Assembly (NCBI GenBank): GCA_026410415.1
Contig: JAPMLR010000005.1
Coordinates: 1-64,000, forward strand
Origin: Denitratimonas yunnanensis (SeqCode)
GTDB lineage: Bacteria; Pseudomonadota; Gammaproteobacteria; Xanthomonadales; Xanthomonadaceae
Length of the DNA stretch: 64,000 nucleotides
Direction of reading: 5' to 3'
The notes beneath the pieces are model-generated. The model worked only from the letters and a program-made list of their open reading frames with translations. It had not been told where the DNA came from and did no database searches. Shown in pieces: positions 45,492 through 55,633 of this stretch (positions are counted from its first letter, which is position 1; each line of letters opens with the position of its first letter). The position numbers were made by a program, and so were the translations under genes.

Positions 45492-46865
45492 ATGTTCGAT
45501 TCCCTGAGCCAACGCCTTTCCTCCACGATCCAGCGCCTGCGCGGGCGTGGCCGGTTGACCGAGGAAAACATCCGCGAGGCCACCCGCGAGGTGCGCGTGG
45601 CATTGCTGGAAGCCGATGTGGCACTGCCGGTGGTGCAGGCGGTGATCCAGCGCATCAAGGTGCGCGCGGTCGGTCAGGATGTGCTGAAGAGCCTGACGCC
45701 GGGCCAGGCCCTGATCAAGGTGGTGCGCGACGAGCTCACTGCGGTGATGGGTGCCCAGAGCGCCGAGCTGAATCTCAACGTGCCGGCGCCGGCCGTGGTG
45801 CTGATGGCTGGTTTGCAGGGTGCGGGCAAGACCACCACCGTCGGCAAGCTGGCCAAGCTGCTCAAGGAGCGGCGCAAGAAAAAGGTGATGGTGGTTTCCG
45901 CCGACGTTTACCGCCCGGCGGCGATCGAGCAATTGAAGACACTGGCCGAGCAGACCGGCGTGCTGTTCTTCCCGTCCGATCCTTCGCAAAAGCCGGTGGA
46001 CATCGTCAATGCCGCCATCGCCGATGCGAAAAAGAGCTTTGTCGATGTGCTGCTGGTGGACACCGCCGGTCGCCTTGCCATCGACGAGGCGATGATGGCC
46101 GAGATCAAGGCGCTGTACGCGGCCGTGAATCCGGTTGAAACCTTGTTCGTGGTCGATGCGATGACCGGCCAGGATGCCGCCGTCACCGCCAAGGCGTTCG
46201 CCGAGGCACTGCCGCTGACCGGCGTGGTGCTGACCAAGACCGATGGCGATGCGCGCGGTGGCGCAGCATTGTCGGTGCGTTACATCACGGGCCGCCCGAT
46301 CAAGTTCATCGGTACTTCGGAAAAGATGGACGGTCTGGATGTGTTTCATCCCGACCGCATCGCCAGCCGCATCCTCGACATGGGCGACGTGCTCTCGCTG
46401 GTGGAGCAGGTCGAACGCGATGTGGATCAGGAAAAGGCCGCCAAGCTCGCCGAGAAGGTCGCCAAGGGCAAGAAGTTCGACCTCAACGACATGCGCGACC
46501 AGCTCGAACAGATGCAAAACATGGGTGGCATCCACGCCTTGATGGACAAGCTGCCAGGCATGGGCCAGGTGCCCGAGCAGATGAAGAATCAGGTCACCGG
46601 CAAGGAAGTGCCGCGCATGATCGCCATCATCAACTCGATGACGAAAAAGGAGCGTCGCCATCCGGCGTTGCTCAATGGCTCGCGTCGTGCCCGCGTGGCG
46701 AAAGGTTCCGGCACCACGCCGGCCGATGTGAATCGCCTGCTCAAGCAGTACCAGGGCATGGAAAAGATGATGTCCAAGCTCTCCAGCGGCGGCATCAAGG
46801 GCATGCTGCGCGGCATGAAGGGCATGATGGGCGGACGCGGCCCCGGCGGCTTTCCGATGCGCTGA
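45492..46865 (+). CDS. ffh: Signal recognition particle protein Ffh (SRP54)
   Basis: 457 residues. N domain, then GTPase G domain with GLQGAGKTTTVGKLA, DTAGR and TKTDGDARGG. A Met-rich M domain ends with clustered MEKMMSKLSSGG, MLRGMKGMMGG and FPMR, which bind 4.5S RNA and signal sequences. Directs cotranslational insertion of inner membrane proteins through FtsY and SecYEG. First gene of a long plus-strand run through rpsP-rimM-trmD. Confidence 0.98.
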   Translation: MFDSLSQRLSSTIQRLRGRGRLTEENIREATREVRVALLEADVALPVVQAVIQRIKVRAVGQDVLKSLTPGQALIKVVRDELTAVMGAQSAELNLNVPAPAVVLMAGLQGAGKTTTVGKLAKLLKERRKKKVMVVSADVYRPAAIEQLKTLAEQTGVLFFPSDPSQKPVDIVNAAIADAKKSFVDVLLVDTAGRLAIDEAMMAEIKALYAAVNPVETLFVVDAMTGQDAAVTAKAFAEALPLTGVVLTKTDGDARGGAALSVRYITGRPIKFIGTSEKMDGLDVFHPDRIASRILDMGDVLSLVEQVERDVDQEKAAKLAEKVAKGKKFDLNDMRDQLEQMQNMGGIHALMDKLPGMGQVPEQMKNQVTGKEVPRMIAIINSMTKKERRHPALLNGSRRARVAKGSGTTPADVNRLLKQYQGMEKMMSKLSSGGIKGMLRGMKGMMGGRGPGGFPMR

Positions 46866-46879
46866 CGGACGATGCAACC

Positions 46880-48235
46880 GTGAACGCGACGGGCGAGGAC
46901 ATTCGCTTCAACCCGGCGGTGGTACGCGGTTTCATCGTGTTCGCACGCTGTGTCGGTGTTTTACTCGCACTGGCCGCGCTCGCAGTACTGCTGACCTGGA
47001 TGACCGGCGCGGGGCCGTTGCACGGGTTCGTGCAATCGGGCATCAGCGCCCGCGCTGGAACAGCCCTGGGACTGCTGATCGCCGCCATCGCCCTGCTGCT
47101 TTGCTACAAAGCGCCGCGTGTCAGCATCGGGCTGTCGCTGATGGTGCTGGCGCTGGGCATCAGCGAGTTGGCGTATTACGGACTGGGCACCGGCGCTCTG
47201 GACTGGTCGCGTATCGGCGCCAGCTTGCCGGCATGGCCGGAACGGCCGCTGGAGCACATGACGCTGCTGACGGCACTGTCCTTCGTGATGATGGGATGTG
47301 TGGGTATAGCGTCGGTGCAGGCACGCATGACATGGGCGCGCGATGCCGCCGCATTGGCGGTGGTGGCTACGGCAATGGCATCCGGCGCACTCTGGGGGCT
47401 GATCCTGGCGGGCGATGGCGGCGAGCTGCAGCGTCGCATGCCGATCATGAGTGCAGCCTTGCTGTTGCTGTTGGCACTGGGGTGGCTGTCTTCGGCGCCC
47501 ACCACCGGCCTTACCCGCATTGCCGTTGCCGACAGCATCGGCGGCGCCTTCGCTCGGCGCTTGATCCTGCCTTCCTTGTTGTTGCCCCTGCTGTTCACCT
47601 TTGCCTTCAAGATGGTGCAGGTGTGGCTCGACATGCCCGAGTCACTGGCGCTGGCACTGGCGGCCGTGGCGGGCGGCGGTGCAGTGGCGCTGATGGTCGT
47701 TTGGGTGGCCTTTTTGCTCGATCGCAGCGAGCGCCAGCGGCATGCCGTGCACGTATTGCGCACCGATGCCACGACCGATGCATTGACCGGTGTGGCCAAT
47801 CGTCGTGCCTTCGACACGGCTTTGGCGAGAGCGCTCGATGACGATGCTTCCGGAGCTTTGCTGCTGCTCGATCTGGATCGGTTCAAGTCGTTCAACGACA
47901 GTTTCGGCCATCCGGCCGGCGATGAAGTGCTGCGCGAAACCGGGCGGTTGCTGCGTGGCGCGATACGCCCGCACGACATGGTGGCGCGCTATGGCGGCGA
48001 AGAGTTCGCGATTCTGCTGCCGGGCGCCGACGCGGCAGGTGCCGGGCGCGTGGCGCAGCGCGTGCTGGACGCGTTCCGCACGCATCCGTGGCCGTTGCGG
48101 CCGGTGACGATCAGCATCGGAATCGCCGTGGCCTCGGAGGGCGACACGGCGCAATCGTTGCTGCAACGTGCCGATGCGGCGCTGTACCTCAGCAAGCGGG
48201 ATGGTCGAGATCGCTGCACGCTGGCTGCTAAATAG
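46880..48235 (+). CDS. Membrane-bound diguanylate cyclase (GGDEF)
   Basis: 451 residues from a GTG 14 bp after ffh. About eight membrane helices (residues 15-285) form an N-terminal sensor, in a MASE-like arrangement that I cannot name. The GGDEF domain starts at TTDALTGVANRRAFD. The catalytic loop RYGGEEF is intact, and RPHD five residues before it is the inhibitory I-site. Predicted to make c-di-GMP with product feedback. The nearby PilZ protein at 44201 could be a receptor. Confidence 0.93.
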   Translation: MNATGEDIRFNPAVVRGFIVFARCVGVLLALAALAVLLTWMTGAGPLHGFVQSGISARAGTALGLLIAAIALLLCYKAPRVSIGLSLMVLALGISELAYYGLGTGALDWSRIGASLPAWPERPLEHMTLLTALSFVMMGCVGIASVQARMTWARDAAALAVVATAMASGALWGLILAGDGGELQRRMPIMSAALLLLLALGWLSSAPTTGLTRIAVADSIGGAFARRLILPSLLLPLLFTFAFKMVQVWLDMPESLALALAAVAGGGAVALMVVWVAFLLDRSERQRHAVHVLRTDATTDALTGVANRRAFDTALARALDDDASGALLLLDLDRFKSFNDSFGHPAGDEVLRETGRLLRGAIRPHDMVARYGGEEFAILLPGADAAGAGRVAQRVLDAFRTHPWPLRPVTISIGIAVASEGDTAQSLLQRADAALYLSKRDGRDRCTLAAK

Positions 48236-48264
48236 CGCGTGCTGCCGGTTCGATCCGGCCCCAC

Positions 48265-48293
48265 TTGGCCGCAGGCCGATATCAAGGTACACT
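48265..48293 (+). promoter_or_regulatory. Candidate sigma-70 promoter of rpsP
   Basis: TTGGCC (48265-48270) and TACACT (48288-48293) with 17-bp spacing, 51 bp before the rpsP ATG. Reasonable match by eye. Confidence 0.5.
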
Positions 48294-48343
48294 TTCCGGC
48301 TCACCCGGCCATTCCGGCCGCTGGGCAACACCGAGCAAACCTC

Positions 48344-48610
48344 ATGGTCAAGATCCGCCTCACCCGCGGCGGCGCCAAGAAGCGCCCCTTCTACCACGTC
48401 ATCGTCACCGACCAGCGCAACAAGCGTGATGGCCGCGCGATCGAGCGTATCGGCTTCTACAACCCGGTTGCCAAGGGTCAGGAGCCGCGCGTCCAGCTCG
48501 ACACCGACCGCATCAAGCACTGGATCGGCGTTGGCGCACAGCTGACCGAAAAGGTCGACCAGCTTTACCGCGAAGCCCTCAAGGCTGCGCCGGCTCAAGC
48601 CGCCGCCTGA
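48344..48610 (+). CDS. rpsP: 30S ribosomal protein S16
   Basis: 88 residues starting [20 protein letters not shown], full length for S16, with the conserved [15 protein letters not shown]. The ATG at 48344 is chosen because it gives the canonical N-terminus. Structural protein of the small subunit; first gene of rpsP-rimM-trmD. Confidence 0.98.
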   Translation: MVKIRLTRGGAKKRPFYHVIVTDQRNKRDGRAIERIGFYNPVAKGQEPRVQLDTDRIKHWIGVGAQLTEKVDQLYREALKAAPAQAAA

Positions 48611-48629
48611 ATTTGAGCGACGTGCCGGC

Positions 48630-49136
48630 ATGAGCGGCGAGCGCCGTATCCTGCTGGGCCGCATCGCCGGCGCGCATGGCGTGCAAGGCTGGGTCAAGAT
48701 CGAATCCCACACCCAGCCGCGCCGCAATATCTTCCGTTACCTGCCGTGGACACTGCGTCATCGTGGTGTCGAGCATGTGGTCGAGGCGGTGGAGGGGCGC
48801 GAGCAGGGCAAAGGCCTTGTCGGACACTGGCCGGCACTGGAAACCCGCAACCACGCCGAGGCCATGATCGGTGCGGAAATCTGGGTGCCGCGCGATGCGT
48901 TGCCGCCGCCCCGCCCGGGCGAATACTACTGGGTCGATCTGGAAGGCCTGCACGTGGTGGGCGCGGATGGCTTTGCCTTCGGTCGCGTCTCGCACTTGTT
49001 TTCGACAGGCTCCAACGACGTCATGTCGGTCATCGGCGAGCGCGAACGGCTGATTCCGTTTCTGCGCGACGATGTCGTCAAGCGCGTGGATCTGGACGCA
49101 GGCCTGATCGAAGTCGATTGGGATCCGGAGTTCTGA
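48630..49136 (+). CDS. rimM: Ribosome maturation factor RimM
   Basis: 168 residues. N-terminal RimM barrel ([17 protein letters not shown]) and C-terminal PRC-barrel ([31 protein letters not shown]). Assists 30S assembly near the 16S 3' domain with S19. Canonical position between rpsP and trmD. Confidence 0.97.
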   Translation: MSGERRILLGRIAGAHGVQGWVKIESHTQPRRNIFRYLPWTLRHRGVEHVVEAVEGREQGKGLVGHWPALETRNHAEAMIGAEIWVPRDALPPPRPGEYYWVDLEGLHVVGADGFAFGRVSHLFSTGSNDVMSVIGERERLIPFLRDDVVKRVDLDAGLIEVDWDPEF

Positions 49137-49158
49137 CCCGCGCCGGGGTCATCCGCCC

Positions 49159-49917
49159 ATGCGCATCGACGTTCTCACCCTGTTCCCCGAGTTCATCTCC
49201 GCCGCCGCGGCGGTTGGTGTGGTCGGGCGTGCGCAGCAGCGTGGCCTGATCGACGTGCAAGCGTGGAATCCACGCGACTTCACCCATGACAATTACCGCC
49301 GCGTGGATGAGCGCACCTTCGGTGGCGGCCCCGGCATGGTCATGTCCACCCAGCCGTTGCGGGATTGCCTGGCCGCCATTCGTGCCGCAGCGCCGCTGCC
49401 TGCGCATGTCGTTTACCTCACCCCGCAGGGCACGCAACTGACCCAGCGGCGGGTGCGCGAGCTGGCCGCGTTGCCGCGCCTGGTGCTGGTCTGCGGGCGT
49501 TACGAGGGCATCGATGAGCGCCTCGTGGCACGCGAGATCGACGAAGAAATTTCCATCGGTGACTACGTGCTTTCCGGTGGCGAACTGGCGGCGGCGGTGG
49601 TGGTGGATGCGGTGGGCCGTGTGCAGCAGGGGGCGCTCAACGATGATGCCAGCGCCGCGCAGGATTCCTTCGAAGCGGGCCTGCTCGATTGCCCGCATTA
49701 CACCCGGCCGGAGGTTGATGCCAACGGCGATGCCGTGCCGGCCGTGCTGCTCTCCGGTGACCACGCCGCCATCGCACGCTGGCGCCGCCAACAGGCGCTT
49801 GGCCGAACCTGGCTGCGCCGGCCGGATCTGCTGGCCAGGATGACGCTGACACGCGAGGATCGTCGCCTCCTGGAAGAATTCAGTCGCCAATGGCTGGATA
49901 TGCGAGTAGTTGAATGA
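49159..49917 (+). CDS. trmD: tRNA (guanine37-N1)-methyltransferase TrmD
   Basis: 252 residues. SPOUT-knot motifs are visible: [34 protein letters not shown] and [11 protein letters not shown]. Methylates G37 of tRNAs reading CNN codons using SAM, preventing frameshifting. In relatives rplS follows directly; here the stop overlaps a glycosyltransferase start (ATGA) and rplS lies 3.3 kb away. Confidence 0.98.
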   Translation: MRIDVLTLFPEFISAAAAVGVVGRAQQRGLIDVQAWNPRDFTHDNYRRVDERTFGGGPGMVMSTQPLRDCLAAIRAAAPLPAHVVYLTPQGTQLTQRRVRELAALPRLVLVCGRYEGIDERLVAREIDEEISIGDYVLSGGELAAAVVVDAVGRVQQGALNDDASAAQDSFEAGLLDCPHYTRPEVDANGDAVPAVLLSGDHAAIARWRRQQALGRTWLRRPDLLARMTLTREDRRLLEEFSRQWLDMRVVE

Positions 49918-51026
49918 GTTCGCCGCGCATCTGCTTGAACATGATCGTCAAGGATGAGGCGAAGGTGATCGGGCGCTGTCTGGCTTCGGTGCGTCCTTTC
50001 ATCGATGCCTGGGTGATCGTCGATACCGGTTCCAGTGACGGTACTCAGGACATTGTGCGTGAACTGCTCGCAGATTTGCCCGGCGAACTGCATGAGCGCC
50101 CATGGAGGGATTTTGGCCATAACCGGAGTGAGGCCATCACGCTTGCGCGTGGACGTGGTGACTATCTGTTCTTCATCGATGCCGACGAAGTGCTGGAGCT
50201 GCCCCAGACATTCCAGCGCCCCGTGCTTGGAAGCGATGCTTATGCACTGCAGGTCAGTTATGGCGCAACGCGCTATCAGCGGGTGTGTCTGGTCGCCAAC
50301 CATATCCCTTGGCGGTGGGAGGGCGTGCTGCATGAATATCTGGTCTGCGACCGGGCGTTCGAGCGTCAGGCACTGAAAGGGCCGCGCGTCCATGTCTACA
50401 GTGACGGCGCACGCAGCCAGCAGGATGTGGCAGTCAAGTACGCCGCGGATGCGCGCGTGCTGGAGGCGGCGCTGGCCGTGGATCCGGGCAACCGCCGCTA
50501 TGTGTTCTATCTGGCGCAGAGCTACCGCGATGCCGGTGAGCGAGAGGCTGCGCTCGTTCAATATGAGCGTCGTGCGGCGATGGGGGGCTGGGACGAGGAG
50601 ATCTGGTACTCGCTGTATCAGACCGCATTGTTGGCGGAGTCGCTGGGGCGCTCGCCGGGTGAGGTGATCCAGCACTATCTGGTTGCCTTTGAGTACCGCC
50701 CACATCGCGGCGGCGAGGTGCTTGGTCAACTGGCGCGGTGGTGCCGCGAATCCAGGCGATTTGCGAGTGCGCGGTTGTTTGCGGCGCAAGCAATGGAATT
50801 TCCGTTGCCGGTAGCGGATGCGTTGTTCGTTGACGAATCCTGGTATCACTGGCGTTGCCGCGATGAATTTGCCATTGCCAGTTACTGGGTTGGCGATGCC
50901 GCCACGTGCCGCCGCATGTGCTTGGAACTGCTCGATGATCCCGCGCTGCCGGCCGAACAGCAAACGCGGGTTTGCGAAAATCTGGCTTTCGCCGAACAAC
51001 GCCTCGCCGAGCGTGTGTTGCGATAG
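49914..51026 (+). CDS. Glycosyltransferase family 2 with C-terminal helical repeats
   Basis: 370 residues overlapping trmD by ATGA, so translation is coupled. The GT-A domain reads [34 protein letters not shown] and the metal motif [11 protein letters not shown]. The C-terminal half has TPR-like helices ([20 protein letters not shown]). Such proteins add sugars to surface glycans or proteins; the acceptor is unknown. It opens the three-gene insert between trmD and rplS, next to two exported surface-type proteins. Confidence 0.9.
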   Translation: MSSPRICLNMIVKDEAKVIGRCLASVRPFIDAWVIVDTGSSDGTQDIVRELLADLPGELHERPWRDFGHNRSEAITLARGRGDYLFFIDADEVLELPQTFQRPVLGSDAYALQVSYGATRYQRVCLVANHIPWRWEGVLHEYLVCDRAFERQALKGPRVHVYSDGARSQQDVAVKYAADARVLEAALAVDPGNRRYVFYLAQSYRDAGEREAALVQYERRAAMGGWDEEIWYSLYQTALLAESLGRSPGEVIQHYLVAFEYRPHRGGEVLGQLARWCRESRRFASARLFAAQAMEFPLPVADALFVDESWYHWRCRDEFAIASYWVGDAATCRRMCLELLDDPALPAEQQTRVCENLAFAEQRLAERVLR

Positions 51027-51058
51027 CCCGGCGCTCTCTGACGAGCGCCGGCCAGAAG

Positions 51059-52060
51059 CTATTGTCGGGCCTGTCGTGAGGTCGCACTGCCGATAATCGG
51101 GCTAGTGGGCGGGCCACTCATGACCAGGATCGTCAACTCGCCAGGATTGATATCGGTCGAAGAGTTGCCTCCTATATCGACTGGGGAAGTGGAGCTGAGG
51201 CCGCGAAGGGTACGCAGGTCGACGGTATGCGTACCGGCTGGTAGCGAGAGCATCGTATTGATTGCCGTGGTGGCGAAACTGTTGATGTTGGTTCCGTTGA
51301 CGACGTTGAATCGGTTCCAGCCGCCGTCGGGCAAGAAGTTGCCGTTGACATAGATGACCGCATCCACACTGGCGTATGCGCCGGAAGTCGTGATAGTGGT
51401 GCGTGCTCCGATCGTTGCCCAGACGATCAGGGTAGAGGGATTGTCCAAGGTGAATGTCTGGGACAGTCCAGGCTGTACCGTTGCGACGTTGCTTGTCACC
51501 CCGAGGCGCCCGGCGGTGCCATAGGCGTGGTAATGCTGGAAGCTTGCCGGAGCACCGGCGGGCCCGGTCGCGCCGGTGGGGCCGGTCGCACCTGCCGGGC
51601 CAGCTTCCCCAGTGGCGCCGGTAGGGCCGATCAGTCCGTTCGCACCCGTGGCACCTGTCGGGCCGACAGGGCCTACATCCCCAGTGGCGCCGGTAGGGCC
51701 GATCAGTCCGTTCGCACCCGTGGCACCTGTCGGGCCGACAGGGCCTACATCCCCGGTGGCGCCGGTAGGGCCCGTCGGTCCGACCGCTACGCCTGCGGCG
51801 CATGGTCCAAGCAGGCCCGAGGCGGCATCGAAGCAAAGCACGCTATCGCCGGAAGTAGCGGAAGGAAGACGCGGAAGAAGAACATTTCCAGCCTCTTCCA
51901 CCCGCAGAACGGGGGTGGTGTCTTGAGCTTGAATCTCGAAGCTGGATCCAGCCTTCGGTGTCACGACGACTTGTGCGGTGACAGGAAGCGAAAGCGCCAG
52001 CAACACGCTCGTTGCAAGGGCGTGGGGGCAAGTAGTGAGGCGGACAGTGCGGTAGTTCAT
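51059..52060 (-). CDS. Exported collagen-like (GPTGATG repeat) protein
   Basis: 333 residues with AGGGGGAA before the ATG and a signal peptide ending at PVTAQ. Residues about 93-172 are an uninterrupted Gly-X-Y collagen-like tract rich in GPTGATG, with a 24-residue unit repeated. The C-terminal 160 residues are a beta-rich head ([35 protein letters not shown]). The build resembles bacterial collagen-like stalk-and-head proteins and tail fibres. Likely a trimeric surface or secreted fibre; no anchoring motif was found. Confidence 0.85.
   Translation of the reverse strand: MNYRTVRLTTCPHALATSVLLALSLPVTAQVVVTPKAGSSFEIQAQDTTPVLRVEEAGNVLLPRLPSATSGDSVLCFDAASGLLGPCAAGVAVGPTGPTGATGDVGPVGPTGATGANGLIGPTGATGDVGPVGPTGATGANGLIGPTGATGEAGPAGATGPTGATGPAGAPASFQHYHAYGTAGRLGVTSNVATVQPGLSQTFTLDNPSTLIVWATIGARTTITTSGAYASVDAVIYVNGNFLPDGGWNRFNVVNGTNINSFATTAINTMLSLPAGTHTVDLRTLRGLSSTSPVDIGGNSSTDINPGELTILVMSGPPTSPIIGSATSRQARQ
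51607..51750. repeat. 72-bp tandem repeat in the collagen-like gene
   Basis: Two adjacent 72-bp units (51607-51678 and 51679-51750) are identical by eye and followed by a partial, slightly altered third unit from 51751. The unit encodes 24 residues of Gly-X-Y, so slippage would change the stalk length without shifting the frame. Confidence 0.85.
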
Positions 52061-52145
52061 TGTGTTCCCCCTGAGGGATGCGGGAAGGAGTCGAAAAGGT
52101 GAGACAACGCGATACTTGACGAAGCAGATGCCGCGCCAGAGACAC

Positions 52146-52922
52146 TCACCTTGCAGGTAATCGGCGCCATGCAGGCAGAAGGGTCAGAACCGCGAGGCCC
52201 AGCAGTGCCCAGATGGACGTTGCCGGCACCATGACAGGCGCCACGGAGGCGAGGGCGAACCAGCGCTGGTTGTTGCCTGAGTCGATGGCGTTGAAGGCGG
52301 TTGGCAACCCGGGGGCGAGCCATGCCGCGCTGGAGGGGGCTGCCATATCAGCCACATCCACCCAAGCAATTTGCTGGCTGCCGGCGTTGTCCAGCGCCAC
52401 GTTGGCTCGGCTACCTGGTGTCGTGCTGCGAATTGACATGCGCTGGCCCGCCACGCCGCTCAGGCGGAGCGCTGAGCTCACATCTTGGGTCGCGCCCGAC
52501 GGGAACTGATAGGTCTTGCCTCGTGCGCTTTCGATGACCAAGGTGGCGAAGGTGGTGTTGCCTTGGAGCGTAGACTGGGACTGGTTGCAGCGGTCGCTGA
52601 AGACGACGGTTCCGCTTCCGGCCTGAAAGCTGCCATGGTTATTCCAGTCGCCGCCCACCTCCAACGATGCCGTCGTCGCAGCAAGCTGCCCGGCAAGGTC
52701 AAGATGTCCGACCCCGGCAATCTGGCCGTCTGCGGCGTCGACCGCACCCTCGATGCGCAGCGCGGCGCAGTCGAGATCCATGCTCGCTCCATCGAGTCGC
52801 CAGACTGCGCCACCCTCGATGTCCACGCTTTGGGCCCCTGCGGCACGAGGTGCCAGGCAGGCTGCCAGCAACAACGCACACAGAAGCGGCATCGCGCCCC
52901 TGATCGCGATAGCTCCACGCAT
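52146..52922 (-). CDS. Exported protein with IPTL-CTERM-like sorting tail
   Basis: 258 residues from the ATG at 52922 with AGGGGAA upstream. The signal peptide ends RAAGAQ. The middle is beta-rich ([47 protein letters not shown]) and suggests a repetitive surface protein. The C-terminus [20 protein letters not shown] then WRRLPAR has the VPxxSxW-helix-Arg layout of IPTL-CTERM signals, which are thought to be processed by an exosortase-like enzyme. No such enzyme is encoded in this window. Confidence 0.75.
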   Translation of the reverse strand: MRGAIAIRGAMPLLCALLLAACLAPRAAGAQSVDIEGGAVWRLDGASMDLDCAALRIEGAVDAADGQIAGVGHLDLAGQLAATTASLEVGGDWNNHGSFQAGSGTVVFSDRCNQSQSTLQGNTTFATLVIESARGKTYQFPSGATQDVSSALRLSGVAGQRMSIRSTTPGSRANVALDNAGSQQIAWVDVADMAAPSSAAWLAPGLPTAFNAIDSGNNQRWFALASVAPVMVPATSIWALLGLAVLTLLPAWRRLPAR

Positions 52923-53047
52923 TTCAGTTTCCCCTGAGCCAATTTCGTGAATGGTGCGGAACCATAGCAACTTCGGCACCAATAGCAACATAGGCTTTCG
53001 CAGCAGCACAGGCTGTTGCGCCAGCGATGTGCACGATTGACGGCCGC

Positions 53048-53076
53048 TTGGTATTTTTCGACGAGCAGGCTATAAT
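53048..53076 (+). promoter_or_regulatory. Near-consensus sigma-70 promoter of rplS
   Basis: TTGGTA (53048-53053), 17-bp spacer, TATAAT (53071-53076), 106 bp before the rplS ATG. The leader contains two GC-rich hairpin candidates that might take part in L19 feedback. An own promoter fits the separation of rplS from trmD. Confidence 0.78.
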
Positions 53077-53181
53077 GCGCGACTGCCCGCAGGGCAACCG
53101 GCCGCAATGGCCGCTCCTGCCCGAGCCATCGGGCCACACCACGATCCACAACCCAATCCCGCACATCGGGCCGGTGCCATC

Positions 53182-53550
53182 ATGACCAACAAGATCATCC
53201 AGGAATTCGAGGCCGAGCAGGCCCAGCGCCAGTTGCCGGACTTCGGCCCGGGCGACACCGTCATCGTCAACGTCAAGGTGAAGGAAGGCAATCGCGAGCG
53301 TGTCCAGGCCTATGAAGGCGTGGTCATCGCCAAGCGCAACCGCGGCCTGAACTCGGCCTTCACGGTGCGCAAGATCTCGCACGGCACGGGCGTGGAGCGC
53401 GTGTTCCAGACCTTCTCGCCGACGATCGAGTCGGTTCAGGTCAAGCGTCGTGGCGCCGTGCGCGCTGCCAAGCTGTACTACCTGCGCAATCTCGAAGGCA
53501 AGGCCGCGCGCATCAAGGAAGATCTGGCCGCGACCGCCAAGGCGGGTTGA
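53182..53550 (+). CDS. rplS: 50S ribosomal protein L19
   Basis: 122 residues starting [13 protein letters not shown], the canonical N-terminus, with [19 protein letters not shown] and [16 protein letters not shown]. Sits at the 30S/50S interface. Normally the fourth gene of rpsP-rimM-trmD-rplS; here detached by a 3-kb insert. Confidence 0.98.
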   Translation: MTNKIIQEFEAEQAQRQLPDFGPGDTVIVNVKVKEGNRERVQAYEGVVIAKRNRGLNSAFTVRKISHGTGVERVFQTFSPTIESVQVKRRGAVRAAKLYYLRNLEGKAARIKEDLAATAKAG

Positions 53551-53591
53551 TCCGCCATATCGCAGCATTCGAACCAAACCACAGGGTTCAC

Positions 53592-53617
53592 CCGATGGCC
53601 GCGCAAGCGGCCATCGG
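53592..53617 (+). terminator. Hairpin terminator candidate after rplS
   Basis: A perfect 11-bp stem (53592-53602 with 53607-53617) and a GCAA loop, followed by only a short T tract (CGTTTCC), 42 bp after the rplS stop. Confidence 0.6.
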
Positions 53618-53691
53618 CGTTTCCGCGCCTTGATAAATGGCCGTCGGTGCCCCATTTGGCGAGCAACCTTTTGTCATCCCGAGGCCATGCC

Positions 53692-55566
53692 ATGACCGCC
53701 GAAACCCAGAGTTACGAGTTCCAGTCCGATGTCCAGCAGGTGCTTCGCCTGGTGGTGCACTCGCTGTATTCCAACAAGAACATCTTCCTGCGCGAGCTGG
53801 TCTCCAACGCATCCGATGCCTGCGACAAGCTGCGATTCATGGCACTGAACGATCCCACGCTGTACGGAGATCAGCCGGATCTGCGCATCGACATGTCCTG
53901 GGACAAGGACGCCCGCACCCTGACGATTGCCGACACCGGCATCGGCATGTCGCGTCAGGAGCTGGTCGACAACCTCGGCACCATCGCCCGTTCGGGTACT
54001 CGCCAGTTTCTTGATGCACTGGAAGAGGGCAAGAAGGCCGATGCCCAGCTCATCGGTCAGTTCGGTGTGGGTTTCTATGCCGCGTTCATCGTGGCCGACA
54101 AGGTCCATGTCAGCAGTCGCCGCGCCGGAAGTGACGAGGCGTTCGCGTGGGAATCCGCGGGTGACGGTCGCTTCACACTGGAGCCGTCCGACCAGGTTGA
54201 GCGCGGCACGCGCATCGTCCTGCACCTGAAAGACGGCGAGGACGAGTTCCTCGATGGTTGGACGCTGCGTTCGTTGGTCCGAACCTATTCGGACCACATC
54301 GGTTTTCCGATCCGCATGCCGGTGGAGAAGGAAGGACAGCCGACCGGGGAATGGGAGGCCGTCAATCAGGCTGCCGCGTTGTGGACACGGCCCAAGAGCG
54401 AGCTGACGGACGAGGACTACCAGCAGTTCTACAAGCACGTCAGCCACGATTTCAACGACGCGCTCGCATGGAGCCACAACCGGGTGGAGGGCAACCAGAA
54501 CTTCACCTCGTTGCTTTTTGTGCCATCGAAGGCGCCGTTCGATTTCGGCATGGAGCGCGACACGCGCAAGGGGCTCAAGCTCTACATCAAGCGCGTCTTC
54601 ATCATGGACGCGGCCGAGCAGATGCTGCCGAATTACCTGCGTTTCGTGCGTGGCGTGATCGATTCCGATGATCTACCCCTCAACGTCAGCCGAGAGATCC
54701 TGCAGAACAGCCGCCAGGTCGAGAAGCTCAAGAGCGCGTTGACGCGCCGGGTGCTCGACCTGCTTGAAAGGATCGCACGCGAGGAACCGGAGAAGTACGC
54801 CGGTTTCTGGCACGAGTTCGGTAATGTGCTCAAGGAGGGACTTGCGGAAGATCCATCCAGCACGGCGCGCATCGCCAAGCTGCTGCGCTTCGCGTCCACC
54901 CACACGGGCGAGCGCGATGCGCTGGTGTCGCTGGACGACTACATCGGCCGCATGAAGCCTGGCCAGGAGACGATCAATTATCTCACTGCCGATGGCTGGA
55001 ACGCGGCCCGCCACAGTCCGCAGCTGGAAGCCCTCAAGGCGCGGGGCGTGGAGGTGATGTTGCTGCACGAGCGCATCGACGAATGGATGATCGGCTACCT
55101 GACCGAATACGAAGGCAAGAAGCTGCGCAACATCGCGAAAGGCGAGTTGGGTAGCGCCGAATTGGGCGAGGGTGCCAACGAGTCGACGACGCAAGACGAA
55201 ACCGTCAAGGCGGCTGCCGGGTTGGTCGAGAAGCTCAAAAGCGCGCTGGGCGACCGCGTGAGCGATGTGCGGGTCAGTCAGCGTCTTACCGATTCGCCGT
55301 CCTGCCTTGTGCTGTCCGAATACGACATGGCGCTGCACATGCAACGTCTGCTCAAGGCCGCCGGTCATGATGTGTCTGCCGGCAAGCCGACGTTGGAGAT
55401 CAATCCGGCGCATCCATTGCTGCAACGTCTGGACGGCGAATCCGACGCGAACCGTCGTGACGAATTGGCCCTGCTGCTGTTCGAGCAAGCGCAACTGGCA
55501 GAAGGTGCGCAGTTGGAAGATCCCGCCGCATTCGTTCGTCGCATGAACGCGCTGTTGCTGGGATGA
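53692..55566 (+). CDS. htpG: Molecular chaperone HtpG (Hsp90)
   Basis: 624 residues from the ATG at 53692. GHKL ATPase motifs are visible: RELVSNASDACDKLRF, IADTGIGMSRQELVDNLGTI and IGQFGVGFYAAF. The middle and C-terminal dimerisation domains follow (LNVSREILQNSR, EYEGKKLRNIAKG). Refolds and stabilises cytosolic proteins with DnaK. No heat-shock promoter was recognised. Confidence 0.98.
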   Translation: MTAETQSYEFQSDVQQVLRLVVHSLYSNKNIFLRELVSNASDACDKLRFMALNDPTLYGDQPDLRIDMSWDKDARTLTIADTGIGMSRQELVDNLGTIARSGTRQFLDALEEGKKADAQLIGQFGVGFYAAFIVADKVHVSSRRAGSDEAFAWESAGDGRFTLEPSDQVERGTRIVLHLKDGEDEFLDGWTLRSLVRTYSDHIGFPIRMPVEKEGQPTGEWEAVNQAAALWTRPKSELTDEDYQQFYKHVSHDFNDALAWSHNRVEGNQNFTSLLFVPSKAPFDFGMERDTRKGLKLYIKRVFIMDAAEQMLPNYLRFVRGVIDSDDLPLNVSREILQNSRQVEKLKSALTRRVLDLLERIAREEPEKYAGFWHEFGNVLKEGLAEDPSSTARIAKLLRFASTHTGERDALVSLDDYIGRMKPGQETINYLTADGWNAARHSPQLEALKARGVEVMLLHERIDEWMIGYLTEYEGKKLRNIAKGELGSAELGEGANESTTQDETVKAAAGLVEKLKSALGDRVSDVRVSQRLTDSPSCLVLSEYDMALHMQRLLKAAGHDVSAGKPTLEINPAHPLLQRLDGESDANRRDELALLLFEQAQLAEGAQLEDPAAFVRRMNALLLG

Positions 55567-55633
55567 GGAGGCCATTGCCGGCGGAACGCAAGCAGGCGTT
55601 ATCCGCCGGCATACGCCAGCGAGCGTGCTGGGC

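Noticed and set aside
51607..51772. CRISPR-like tandem repeats
   Set aside because: The units are directly adjacent with no spacers and encode an in-frame Gly-X-Y tract.
53077..53181. Riboswitch or known L19 leader
   Set aside because: Two short hairpins can be drawn, but I cannot match them to a described leader family, so they are only mentioned with the promoter.
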